This document shows positions 16,286 through 24,869 of a stretch of 64,000 nt of DNA, piece after piece. Location of the stretch: NCBI GenBank assembly GCA_020344415.1, contig CP070825.1, forward strand, positions 4,357,231 through 4,421,230, given 5' to 3'. The stretch comes from Candidatus Aminicenantota bacterium. GTDB lineage: Bacteria; Acidobacteriota; Aminicenantia; Aminicenantales; Aminicenantaceae. The notes under the pieces are model-generated. The model was not told where the DNA came from and did not search any database. It saw nothing but the letters and a program-made list of their open reading frames with translations. Both the position numbers and the translations under genes were made by a program. Position 1 is the first letter of the stretch; every line of letters starts with the position of its first letter.

Positions 16286-16504
16286 TTACTTCCTCCCTAT
16301 AAGCATTAATCTCTGAAACTTTAAATGAATCGGCATGGGTACTTGATTCTCCTCCAAATATTCCAGGAGCTTTTTTTTGCTAAATAATAATTTGCCTCTC
16401 TTTCTAGCCTGACTATATGGTAAACCTTCTTTCATCCAACGTCTAAGAGTGCGCTCTGAAACCATCAGAATTTTGCAGGTTTCTTTTGTAGTTAAAAGCT
16501 CCAT
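16286..16504 (-). CDS. Excisionase-like helix-turn-helix protein
   Basis: A 72-residue protein with a MerR/excisionase-type helix-turn-helix: LLTTKETCKILMVSERTLRRWMKEGLPYSQARKRGKLLF, followed by the KKKLLEYLEENQ helix typical of these small DNA-binding proteins. Such proteins direct excision or regulate genes on integrative elements. It is convergent with the integrase-like fragment and lies within 200 bases of the tRNA-Pro gene, which supports an origin on an integrated element. The tail (HLKFQRLMLIGRK) is not part of the fold. It may still be expressed. Confidence 0.75.
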   Translation of the reverse strand: MELLTTKETCKILMVSERTLRRWMKEGLPYSQARKRGKLLFSKKKLLEYLEENQVPMPIHLKFQRLMLIGRK

Positions 16505-16942
16505 TCAATCCTCATAAATTAAAAGCTCATTAGAAGAAAGGAGTTTCTTGCTCATTATTTGATTCAAAAATTAAAAATAGATATTCATTTTGAAAGCAAT
16601 CTTATAAAAACCTCCTGGCTCGATATTATTTCCTTTTTCCCGCTCTATTCTTCTTAAAAACTGCATCTATTTTCACATATTCTAAAAAATCAGGCACCTT
16701 TTCGTTTCATCTCAGACAACAGCTTCATTATCTCTTTGTATTCTTCCGAGTAATTTCTCTTGGAAGCTCCCATTCTCTTCTCTCGATGAAATACACAAAG
16801 AGAACAAAGAACACAAAAAGAGATTAGAAGAGTTGGAGCAGAGATTAGATGGGCTTTACTTCATTGAGAAAAATTAAGTGTTAAGTATGGTGGAATAATC
16901 AACACTTGACGGCTCTGTGATGAAAAGTGGGGTAACTGAAGC
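16505..16942. other. Gap with gene fragments, no intact gene
   Basis: This AT-rich stretch looks like decayed mobile DNA. On the minus strand 16690-16773 encodes a 27-residue peptide (MGASKRNYSEEYKEIMKLLS...) with GAGAAGAG upstream. On the plus strand, the frame ending at TAA 16875-16877 encodes a coiled-coil-like tail (HKENKEHKKRLEELEQRLDG) without a start codon. Neither is long enough to assign. I see no RNA gene. Confidence 0.4.
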
Positions 16943-16972
16943 TTGACAAAGTCGGAATTATACGCATAAATT
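16943..16972 (+). promoter_or_regulatory. Likely sigma-70-type promoter of the methyltransferase gene
   Basis: A perfect -35 box TTGACA (16943-16948) is followed after 18 bases by TAAATT (16967-16972), a four-of-six match to the -10 box. The start codon at 17002 lies about 30 bases further, with AAAGGGAGGG as ribosome site in between. The spacing suits transcription of the methyltransferase gene alone. Confidence 0.5.
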
Positions 16973-17001
16973 ATTATTAGTACTTTAAAGGGAGGGTTGT
17001 T

Positions 17002-17907
17002 ATGGCGGTTCAAAAAGACATGGATTATACTTATACCCTTATCGACAAGGTTTTTCGTTTTTGTTTTGGCGAAACAGGGGAGTTTAGTGGAGCAATGTAT
17101 AACGGGGATTTTTCAATGTCCCTTGAAGAGGCACAGAGGCGAAAGCATGAATTTATTGCTGAAAGTTTATACATTAAAGAAGGTTCTAGAGTCCTTGACA
17201 TGGGCTGCGGGTGGGGGCCGTTTTTAAAATTTATTAAAGAGAAAGGCGCAAAAGGTATTGGTGTGACCTTATCCGCTGGACAGGAAAAGGCCTGCAAAAA
17301 AAATGGATTAAATGTGCACCTTATGGACTGTAAAACAATTAAACCAGAAAATTTCGGAACATTCGATGCAATTGTTTCATTAGGTGCATTTGAACACTTT
17401 TGCTCCAAAGAAGAATGGAAAGCCGGGAAACAAGACGAAATTTATAATAATTTTTTCAAGGTCGTTTCTGACCTTTTACAAGGAGGGAAGAGGTTTTTCC
17501 TGCAAACCATGACGTTTGGTAAAAACATGATTGATTCTGATGAGATAGATATTAATGCAGATAAAGATACAGATGCGTACCTATGCGCACATATGGAAAG
17601 GTCATTCCCTGGTTCTTGGTTACCTTCTGGCAAAGAACAGATTATTAAAAACGCAAAACCTTTCTTTAAATTAATATCCGATAGTAATGGCAGATTGGAT
17701 TATATAGAAACACAAAAACAATGGGAAAAGAAATTCTGGGGATTTAGCTTTAGGAAATACTTGTTTTATTTTTCTTTAATCCCTAATTACCTCACAAATA
17801 AGGACTTACGGAAGCGAGCAGTCGGGTTTGGGATTAATGCAACCAGATTATGTTTTGAACGTGAAATTATTGACCACTATAGGTTTGTTTTTGAGAAAGT
17901 TTCCTAG
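17002..17907 (+). CDS. Cyclopropane-fatty-acid-synthase-family SAM methyltransferase
   Basis: The 301-residue protein belongs to the CFA synthase/mycolic-acid cyclopropane synthase group, which transfers a methylene or methyl group from S-adenosylmethionine, mostly to lipid chains. The SAM site reads VLDMGCGWGPFLKFIKEKGAKGIGVTLS (near residue 66), followed by GLNVHLMDC and FDAIVSLGAFEHF, the family's bicarbonate-site region. The first 40 residues (YTYTLIDKVFRFCFGETGEFSGAMYNGDFSMSLEEAQ) match CFA-like starts where the substrate lid sits. It is shorter than E. coli Cfa (about 380), lacking the N-terminal extension. AAAGGGAGGG precedes the ATG. It is AT-rich and lies within the presumed relic element after tRNA-Pro, so transfer is plausible. 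Confidence 0.85.
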   Translation: MAVQKDMDYTYTLIDKVFRFCFGETGEFSGAMYNGDFSMSLEEAQRRKHEFIAESLYIKEGSRVLDMGCGWGPFLKFIKEKGAKGIGVTLSAGQEKACKKNGLNVHLMDCKTIKPENFGTFDAIVSLGAFEHFCSKEEWKAGKQDEIYNNFFKVVSDLLQGGKRFFLQTMTFGKNMIDSDEIDINADKDTDAYLCAHMERSFPGSWLPSGKEQIIKNAKPFFKLISDSNGRLDYIETQKQWEKKFWGFSFRKYLFYFSLIPNYLTNKDLRKRAVGFGINATRLCFEREIIDHYRFVFEKVS

Positions 17908-18160
17908 GCACTCAGGTCACTCGAGGGATGACCGTTGCCAGGCAGACCTACAGCGAGGAACCCTTTTGCTGACATCAGCCGGCAGTTTAATATGCCCATA
18001 AATTGTGCAATATGCTAGAGCTGTAATTAGATTAATTCGTTAAAAAAGAAATTGCTCTTTTTTCAACAAACTTATCCGCATAAGTAGTGGAAAAAGAGAG
18101 GTAATTTTTTAGACAGTTCAGTAATATCTGAAAGGTAGGATAATTAAGCAAAACAAAAAT

Positions 18161-21100
18161 TTACTGTCCCTTCAGCCCAACCAGCCTCTTCCTCGCATCC
18201 TCAACTTCAGCAATACCAGGGTCAGCGTTTTTCCAGAGATCGAGAAATTTTTCGTAATGCTCTATGGCTTTGCCTTTCCAGCCTTTCTCTTCAAAAATCT
18301 TTCCCAGTATGTAGATGCTCTTGGCGTATATATCTCCGTAATAGAATCTTCCTGTTGTAAGTGAAGTTATCTTTTCGTATTCCTTTTGAGCTAGGTCTTT
18401 ATCTCCTCTCTTATAGTACACTAAAGCAAGAGGCTCAATAAATACTGCATGTTCATCAATTAGTTCACTTTGATAAGGGATTAGAGATATAGCCTTCTTA
18501 AGATATTCTATGGATTTGGAAAAGTTCTCTCTTTCAAACTCTGTCATGCCCATCAAATGGGAATAATATCTTATTTCTTTCCTGTTCATTCCTTCCTCAA
18601 TCAACTCCCTAAGCTTATTTGTTAATCTTTGAGCTTCATCCAGTGATTTCATCTTGACATAAGCGAATCCTTCCCAGAATATGATCCATTTTTGTAAATC
18701 CAGAAGCTCCTCTTCGTCTGCAATTCTCTTTGCTTTATAAAGCTCTCTCAAAGCATCCTCAAGATTTCCTGATTTTATATGCAAATATGCTAAATATATA
18801 TGGCACCTCGATGTCCACTCCGCTTGGTTAAGCTCTCTTGACAGGTCAATTCCTTTTTTATATTGGTTCTTTGATTCTTCGAATCTTCCTTGCAATAAAT
18901 ATAAAGATCCCAACCTCCACATCAAATATAAATGATCTATTGATTCTTTTTCCCCAAGCAATATCTGATACTCTTGATACTCTTTTTCTGCTTTGATCAA
19001 ATCCCCTCTGCAATTGTAAATACCTCCCCTTAATCTGAAATTATTTTGATTATTTGGATCTAGTGAAAAAGCTTTTTCAACTTCAACAAGTGCACGATCA
19101 TATTTCCCTTGTACAAGATAATTAAATCCTAAAGAACGATGGACTCGAGCATTATCTGAGATATTATTTTGATAATACTCAAGAACTTCTCTGGCCTTAT
19201 CATACAATCCTTTAGCTCTGTATACCCCTGCTAGATTGCTATAGGAGTAGTAGAATTCAACTCTATTCTGAAAGTTTACTTCAAATTTTTCTATGGCTTT
19301 ATCAAATTCTTCTAGTTGCTCATACAACAGTCCCAGTACGTTATTTCCATCAATATCATCTGGATAAATCTCTAATAATTTCTTAAAGGCCTCAATGGAT
19401 TTATTCCAATCTTTTTCTGAAATAATCCAGTAGTATTCTCCCTGGATAAGATATCGTTCTCTAACCGATACTCGATCTGCATACTCTAAAGCCTTTTGGA
19501 GGTACTTTTTATCCTCAGCATAATAACGCAGATTTGAATAAGTTGCTGACAGAGATCGATAAGCTATAGCAAATTCAGGATCAATTTCTACCGCTTTCTT
19601 GTAAAATTCGATAGCTTTGCGATTATCACCCTTATTGTGATACTTCCTCCCCTCGCTGTAATATTTATAAGCGTCTGGAGAATTGGTAGTGATCTTCCCG
19701 ACCTCTCTATCAAGGTCACCAGCGATCTCCTGCACAGAAAGCTTAAAAATCTCCTTAATTCTTCTTGTCAAACCATCAACCATCGCGAAAATGCTCTTTT
19801 CTCCTTCGCCTTCCACCCTTTCTGAACCTATGAGTTCCCCAGTGCTTACATCCTGAATCATAATTTCGATTCGAAAAGTAACACCTGCCTTGCTGTAATT
19901 TCCCAATAATATGTGATTCACTCCTCCTCTAGATGCGACTCTCTTTAAATCCTCTGAAGAATAATTTTTCGCTTCTAGTAGATTCAGTTGTCCGAGAATA
20001 CTGTATAGCCTATCCCCACTTATTACCTTGATGTACTTCGATTGTGATAGATCTGTAATTACCGAATCAGAAAGAGCAGTTCTCCAAACATCTAAGCTCT
20101 GATCTCCGGTATTATTCTTAAAGTACATGACAACAAGCGAGGGTTTATCTGATGGGACAGGGACTGTTTCTTTTTGCGACCAAGGCTGCCAAATTACCAC
20201 CGCTATGAGTACGAAAGATAGAACAACCAAAGCTGGGATAAAGACCTTCTTCAGGCCAAATGTTACGGTTATCTCTCTCGAAGTTATTGGTTTTCTCTTT
20301 GGTACTACTTTCTCGGTAGTAGGGATTCCTTTCTCAATATTCTCTAATTCAGATCGCACTTCTCCTGCACTCTGGAATCTATTTTCTTTATCTTTCTCCA
20401 AACATCTGAGTATCACGTTGCAAAGATCCTCAGGAATCTGTGTATTTAACTCCCTTGGATTTTTAGGATGCTCGCTCTGATGCTTTACTCCTATAGTGAA
20501 AGGAGTAGCTCCTTCAAAAGGTACTCGCCCCGTCACCATCTCATAAAGAATCACTCCAAACGAATAGATGTCAGAACGCTGGTCTACGTCCTTCCCTTCT
20601 ACTTGCTCTGGGGACATGTATTCTGGAGTTCCAATCATAACTCCTGCACCTGTTATTCCTTTTGCTTTCAGTGAACGAGCTATCCCGAAGTCCATAATTC
20701 GAGCATTTCCCTCTTTATCAACCATGATGTTGCTAGGCTTCAAATCACGATGCACAACTCCCAGCCTATGGGCTTCAGATAATCCTTCACACACCTGTTT
20801 AGCAAATCTAATGGAAGTTCCTATACCCAGCTGGCCACTCATGCGAATCATACTTCTTAAATCTTCCCCAGGTACATACTCCATAGTGATGAAGTGGGTT
20901 CCCTTATCTTCCATCAGTTCGTACATTTTACCGATGTTCTTATGGGCTATTTTACGGGCTAGCTTCAGCTCATTGCTGAATCGTTCTAAGGTCTTTTTAT
21001 CTGAAGATATTTCTGGTTTTATAAGCTTCAGTGCCACTTCTTCATTCAGCTTCTTATCAAGTGCCCGGTAGACCTTTCCCATACCACCTTTCCCCAGCTC

Positions 21101-21277
21101 TTCGATAACCTGGTATCGTCCAGCAAAGGTAGATCCAGTAGTTAGTTCTTCTTTGGGTATTTCATGAGTTTTGGTTGGAGAGGCAGGGATTTCCTCTGAG
21201 GATTTCAGTGGTGTAGCACACTTGCCACAATAAAGGGTATCTTCAGGATTGTCGAATTGACATTTGGGGCATTTCAT
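18161..21277 (-). CDS. Membrane Ser/Thr protein kinase with zinc ribbon, FlgO-like domain and TPR repeats
   Basis: This 1038-residue signalling protein starts with a zinc ribbon (CPKCQFDNPEDTLYCGKC). A Hanks-type kinase domain spans about residues 54-320: GKGGMGKVYRA (Gly loop), EVALKLI (Lys), HRDLKPSNIM (catalytic loop), MDFGIAR and GTPEYMSPEQVEG. A single membrane helix follows near 345-365 (VFIPALVVLSFVLIAVVIW). Beyond it lies an extracytoplasmic region that resembles FlgO/adenylate-cyclase-associated domains (VVMYFKNNTGDQSLDVWRTA, then HILLGNYSK). The last 490 residues are TPR units (FYKKAVEIDPEFAIAYRSL, KAFSLDPNNQNNFRLRG). Kinases of this layout are frequent in Acidobacteria and Aminicenantes; the signal and targets are unknown. 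Confidence 0.92.
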   Translation of the reverse strand: MKCPKCQFDNPEDTLYCGKCATPLKSSEEIPASPTKTHEIPKEELTTGSTFAGRYQVIEELGKGGMGKVYRALDKKLNEEVALKLIKPEISSDKKTLERFSNELKLARKIAHKNIGKMYELMEDKGTHFITMEYVPGEDLRSMIRMSGQLGIGTSIRFAKQVCEGLSEAHRLGVVHRDLKPSNIMVDKEGNARIMDFGIARSLKAKGITGAGVMIGTPEYMSPEQVEGKDVDQRSDIYSFGVILYEMVTGRVPFEGATPFTIGVKHQSEHPKNPRELNTQIPEDLCNVILRCLEKDKENRFQSAGEVRSELENIEKGIPTTEKVVPKRKPITSREITVTFGLKKVFIPALVVLSFVLIAVVIWQPWSQKETVPVPSDKPSLVVMYFKNNTGDQSLDVWRTALSDSVITDLSQSKYIKVISGDRLYSILGQLNLLEAKNYSSEDLKRVASRGGVNHILLGNYSKAGVTFRIEIMIQDVSTGELIGSERVEGEGEKSIFAMVDGLTRRIKEIFKLSVQEIAGDLDREVGKITTNSPDAYKYYSEGRKYHNKGDNRKAIEFYKKAVEIDPEFAIAYRSLSATYSNLRYYAEDKKYLQKALEYADRVSVRERYLIQGEYYWIISEKDWNKSIEAFKKLLEIYPDDIDGNNVLGLLYEQLEEFDKAIEKFEVNFQNRVEFYYSYSNLAGVYRAKGLYDKAREVLEYYQNNISDNARVHRSLGFNYLVQGKYDRALVEVEKAFSLDPNNQNNFRLRGGIYNCRGDLIKAEKEYQEYQILLGEKESIDHLYLMWRLGSLYLLQGRFEESKNQYKKGIDLSRELNQAEWTSRCHIYLAYLHIKSGNLEDALRELYKAKRIADEEELLDLQKWIIFWEGFAYVKMKSLDEAQRLTNKLRELIEEGMNRKEIRYYSHLMGMTEFERENFSKSIEYLKKAISLIPYQSELIDEHAVFIEPLALVYYKRGDKDLAQKEYEKITSLTTGRFYYGDIYAKSIYILGKIFEEKGWKGKAIEHYEKFLDLWKNADPGIAEVEDARKRLVGLKGQ

Positions 21278-21395
21278 ATGCCATTAGCTCCCATTGCTAG
21301 TGTGGCAAAAAGAATATCAATAAATGAGGCAAGAGTCAAATTGAAAATCCACACAACTTATTTCATAATGATACTCAATTTATGAGAATATCTAA

Positions 21396-21724
21396 GAGAA
21401 GAAGTTTGGGCTTTTAAGGAAATTTTCCATATTTTCAGAGCAGGGATTATATATACAGAAGAGCAAGGATGGTTATGTTTTCTCTCTTAAATGGAGAGAC
21501 CCCAATGTTATAAGAAAAACGGTCAATAGAATAAGAGAGCTTTCAGCCATAAAAGACTTTAGTTTCCACCAGTTAAGGCAAACTGTTCCAACTTTAGTCT
21601 CATCCCAAGATTCCTTCGCTACAGCCAAGAGTAAATTATGGCATACGGACTTAAAGACCACGTTACGCTATGGCCATGTTGAAATATCTGAACAGCGTAA
21701 AGGCGTTGCAAAAATAGTGCAACT
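21396..21724 (+). pseudogene. Degenerate tyrosine recombinase (integrase) remnant
   Basis: After a stop at 21393-21395, a frame without a start codon runs through GYVFSLKWRDPNVIRKTVNR, then FSFHQLRQT and LWHTDLKTTLRYGHVE. These correspond to the integrase boxes HxLRHT, LGHxxxxTT and the nucleophile Tyr in RYxH. The second His of HxLRH is Gln here, and the N-terminal half is absent. The frame runs directly into the inverted repeat at 21724. It marks, with the fragment at 16134-16247, the presumed ends of a decayed integrated element. Not a functional gene. Confidence 0.7.
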
Positions 21725-21859
21725 CAGGGTCAGGTCTACACTTTTAACTTTTTTCTTTATCTAAATTGAGCAAGCATCCTGAATGTTGAATCGATTCACC
21801 GCTTAAAAAAAATCAAACACCTATGAAGGAAAAAGTTAAAAGTGTAGACCTGACCCTGA
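21724..21859. repeat. Variable-stem inverted repeat, TCTACACTTTTAACTT type, copy 2
   Basis: The arms TCAGGGTCAGGTCTACACTT... (21724-21753) and its complement (21830-21859) pair perfectly for 30 bases around a 76-base loop. Sister of 13718-13847, sharing arm sequence and the first part of the loop. It abuts the integrase remnant exactly at its last readable codon and fills part of the 21278-21973 gap; no other gene is visible there. Confidence 0.92.
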
Positions 21860-21973
21860 TTTTTGTTAGACTTTTTTTTATTATATGATTAAAATTCACT
21901 GCAAATTGGTAGAATGAACAAAGGAATTAATTGCAGTATCCGAGACTGACCACACTAGAAAAGGAGGTATGGT

Positions 21974-22321
21974 ATGAATGAAAACCCGAAAGGTAAAAAT
22001 ACAAATGATCTTGCTGCAAAACCCAACAAATTAATTGATTTGATCTCCTACCAGGAAGGATCTATAGTCAGCCGCGAAATCATCTCTGAAAAAACAGGAA
22101 CAGTTACAATTTTTGCTTTTGATGAAGGCCAGGGATTAAGTGAGCACAAAGCTCCTTTCGATGCTCTCGTCTTCTGTCTAGATGGTGAAGTGGAAGTCAC
22201 GATTTCTGGTACTCCCATCCGGCTGGAGGAAGGAGAAATGGTGATCATGCCTGCTCATGAGCCTCATTCTCTCAAAGCCTTGAAAAAATTCAAAATGATT
22301 TTAATCATGATTCGCACTTGA
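21974..22321 (+). CDS. Small cupin-domain protein
   Basis: A 115-residue single cupin barrel. The first cupin motif reads G-LSEHKAPFDALVFCLDGEVEV and the second MVIMPAHEPHSLKALKKF. Metal-binding candidates are His in SEHKAPFD and His in EPHSL. Such proteins bind small ligands or metals in the cytoplasm; sequence gives no substrate. AAAGGAGG lies ten bases before the ATG. It is followed 136 bases later by surE on the same strand, which may be a separate transcript. Confidence 0.87.
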   Translation: MNENPKGKNTNDLAAKPNKLIDLISYQEGSIVSREIISEKTGTVTIFAFDEGQGLSEHKAPFDALVFCLDGEVEVTISGTPIRLEEGEMVIMPAHEPHSLKALKKFKMILIMIRT

Positions 22322-22457
22322 TGAAACATGAAGAATGAATTCTTACTTATTAATGAAAACGGAACGCTCACTAATAGAATAAAAAAGTTTTAATTGCCCC
22401 TGCCAAATGTTAAAATGCATTTTTCAAATAGCGAGATAGGGTTAAAATAAGAGGACG

Positions 22458-23231
22458 ATGAAACCGTTGATTCTCTTAACCAATGATGACGGCTTCTATT
22501 CTGAAGGGATAGAAACCCTTTCTCGCCATCTGAAAAAACTGGGACAAATCTTTGTTGTCGCACCTGACCGCGAACAAAGCGCTACTTCCCTATCCCTGAC
22601 TCTACACCGCCCCTTGAAAGTTAAAAAAATCAAACGGCATATCTACGCGGTAGATGGAACGCCTGCTGATTGTATTTATCTGGCAGCGAGAAAATTGCTC
22701 CCCAGAAAACCATCTTTACTTATCTCTGGAATCAACAGAGGACCAAACCTCGGTCAGCAAGACATTTCTTATTCGGGCACAGTGGCAGGCGCTATCCAAG
22801 GAACATTTCTACAGATTCCTTCTGCAGCCATTTCCCTTATGCATGATGAAACGGGAAAATTTTCTTTTGATGCTGCTGCAAAGATTGCCTACCGAATTGC
22901 CAAAGAGCTCCTCAAAAAGAAACTTCCCGCGGGAGTGACATTAAACATCAATATCCCACCTCTCCCCATCAAAGGCATTAAGATAGTCAAGCTCGGGCAG
23001 AAAAGATACAATCCTGAGATCATAGAGAGAACAGATCCTAGAAAAAGAACTTACTACTGGATAGGAACAGGAAACCCCAAGGCCAAAGGTGATATAGAAA
23101 GCGATGTCATGATTGCAAAAAAGGGATACATCACTATCACGCCTCTCCATACTGACTTAACAGATTACCAGCTCATTCAACATCCGTTATTCAATGACAT
23201 CCTGGAAAACTTAAAAGATGAAACTTTTTAA
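22458..23231 (+). CDS. surE: 5'/3'-nucleotidase SurE
   Basis: SurE dephosphorylates nucleoside monophosphates and short polyphosphates, and is linked to stress survival. The 257-residue protein starts with ILLTNDDGFYSEGIETL, the metal-binding signature, followed by VVAPDREQSATSLSLTL and VDGTPADCIYLA. LISGINRGPNLGQQDISYSGTVAGA carries the remaining metal and phosphate residues, so all key positions are present. The weak ribosome site AGAGGA precedes the ATG. Its end overlaps the next gene by 14 bases, suggesting coupled translation. Confidence 0.96.
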   Translation: MKPLILLTNDDGFYSEGIETLSRHLKKLGQIFVVAPDREQSATSLSLTLHRPLKVKKIKRHIYAVDGTPADCIYLAARKLLPRKPSLLISGINRGPNLGQQDISYSGTVAGAIQGTFLQIPSAAISLMHDETGKFSFDAAAKIAYRIAKELLKKKLPAGVTLNINIPPLPIKGIKIVKLGQKRYNPEIIERTDPRKRTYYWIGTGNPKAKGDIESDVMIAKKGYITITPLHTDLTDYQLIQHPLFNDILENLKDETF

Positions 23232-23814
23232 AAAACTGTATGATTGGGTGCTTCATTGGGCCGACACCCCCTACGGTCCCTTGGCTCTTTTCCTGCTGGC
23301 TCTGGCAGAGAGCTCATTCTTCCCCATACCTCCTGATCCACTCTTGATAGCTCTTTGCCTGGGAGCCATCAAGAAATCCTGGCGCTTTGCATTCTATACT
23401 TCTGTGGCGTCGGTAATAGGGGGCATGCTCGGATATCTTATTGGCTATGCCGTATGGGACCTTGTGGATTCTTTCTTCTTCAAGTATGTCCCTGGTTTTA
23501 CAGAATCTCTCTTCCATAGAGTGATGGATAATTTCCATGCCCACGGATTCTGGTATGTGTTTTCAGCTGGATTCACTCCTATCCCCTATAAAGTCTTTAC
23601 CATTGCTTCTGGAGTATTCAAGCTCAATTTTTTTCTCTTCCTCGTTGCTTCCACAACCAGCCGTTCCCTAAGGTTTTTCTTAGAGGCTGGATTGCTGCGA
23701 AAATTCGGGCCTGGGATCAAGAACTTCATAGATAAATATTTTAATTGGCTTGCTTTGCTTTTCTTCATCCTCCTCCTTGGAGGATTCCTCGTTGTCAAAT
23801 ATTTAATAATATAA
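23218..23814 (+). CDS. VTT/DedA-type membrane protein (YqaA-like)
   Basis: A 198-residue inner-membrane protein with several helices. The typical VTT signature is present: ALFLLALAESSFFPIPPDPLLIALCLG near the start, then ASVIGGMLGYLIGYAVWD and FSAGFTPIPYKVFTIASGVFKLNFFLFLVAS. The proline and arginine pattern F-x-P-I-P-x-K...SR matches the YqaA branch of DedA/TMEM41/VTT proteins, which are implicated in lipid scrambling and membrane homeostasis. It overlaps surE by 14 bases, a common pairing being a stress-related operon. No signal peptide is needed. Confidence 0.9.
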   Translation: MKLFKKLYDWVLHWADTPYGPLALFLLALAESSFFPIPPDPLLIALCLGAIKKSWRFAFYTSVASVIGGMLGYLIGYAVWDLVDSFFFKYVPGFTESLFHRVMDNFHAHGFWYVFSAGFTPIPYKVFTIASGVFKLNFFLFLVASTTSRSLRFFLEAGLLRKFGPGIKNFIDKYFNWLALLFFILLLGGFLVVKYLII

Positions 23815-23948
23815 AACATAGAAAAAGCGCACTGCAAAATACAATATAAAGCTTTTGCTCAATACGCAGACTTCGTTCCCGATTTTAGCGTTGAAGGACC
23901 TTTTAAATGAATCCAAAATCCGATATTAAAAATAAAGAGAGGAATCTC

Positions 23949-24776
23949 ATGAAAAAATCACTAATAATAATCTTGGCTTTTATTATTGTCCATCCTGGAC
24001 TGACTAATAAAAAGATATCCTCTATCAACCTTGAAGATCTCACATGGATTGAGGCAGAAAAAGCATTGAAGCAGTTTGAGGTTGTCTTGATTGCCCTTGG
24101 CGCAAGAACAAAAGAGCATGGTCCTCACCTTCTCCTCAAAAATGATTTTATTATGGCAGAATATCTCAAGGATCGAGTTGTGCAGGAGGTCCCAGTGGCT
24201 ATTTTGCCCACTCTCCAGTACGGCTATTATCCTGCTTTTCTAGAATACCCCGGTTCTGTGTCTCTCCGTGCTGAAACTTTTAAGGATATAATTATTGATA
24301 TCTGCAAATCAATGAACGGTTATGGTATCAAAAAATTCTACGTTCTTAATACTGGCGTCTCCACTCTTCATCCTTTAAAGTCAGCCCAAGAGGAATTAGG
24401 TAAACAAGGCATAGTGCTTCGTTACTTGAATATTCTGGAAGTGGATAAGAAGCTCCCTCCTGGAATTCTCAAACAGGAAGGTGGCACCCATGCGGATGAG
24501 GGAGAAACCTCCATGATGCTTCACATTGCCCCAGAAACAGTTGACATGAGCAAGGCGGTTAAGGATTTTGACTCAAGACCTAATAGAAGGGGACTGACTC
24601 GTGACCCGAAAGGAAAAGGCCATTATAGCCCCACCGGGATTTGGGGAGATCCAACCCTTGCAAGCAGAGAAAAAGGTAAGCTAATCGTTGAAGCCACAGT
24701 CAAAGAAATAATCAAACAAGTCAAAGAGCTGATCGCATTTGAAATTGAGGACGCCCCCTTTTTATTTGACAAATAA
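23949..24776 (+). CDS. Secreted creatininase-family amidohydrolase
   Basis: The protein from the ATG at 23949 (275 residues, GAGAGG upstream) starts with a signal peptide (MKKSLIIILAFIIVHPGLT). Creatininase-family metal ligands are recognisable: LGARTKEHGPHLLLKNDF (Glu, His, Asp), LPTLQYGYYPAFLEYPGSVSL, FYVLNTGVSTLHP and HADEGETSMMLHIAPE with the final Glu. The family includes creatininase and several lactam or formamide hydrolases, so the substrate cannot be named. Export is unusual for the family, though secreted versions occur in related lineages. The longer frame from 23907 would hide the signal peptide behind a charged stretch. Confidence 0.88.
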   Translation: MKKSLIIILAFIIVHPGLTNKKISSINLEDLTWIEAEKALKQFEVVLIALGARTKEHGPHLLLKNDFIMAEYLKDRVVQEVPVAILPTLQYGYYPAFLEYPGSVSLRAETFKDIIIDICKSMNGYGIKKFYVLNTGVSTLHPLKSAQEELGKQGIVLRYLNILEVDKKLPPGILKQEGGTHADEGETSMMLHIAPETVDMSKAVKDFDSRPNRRGLTRDPKGKGHYSPTGIWGDPTLASREKGKLIVEATVKEIIKQVKELIAFEIEDAPFLFDK

Positions 24777-24869
24777 TTTTTTCAAATGATATTAATTTGA
24801 AAGCCTAGACAATTCAAAGGAGGCAAAAGTCATTAGTTCTTCTGAAAACAAATTTCAAAAAATTTCGGC

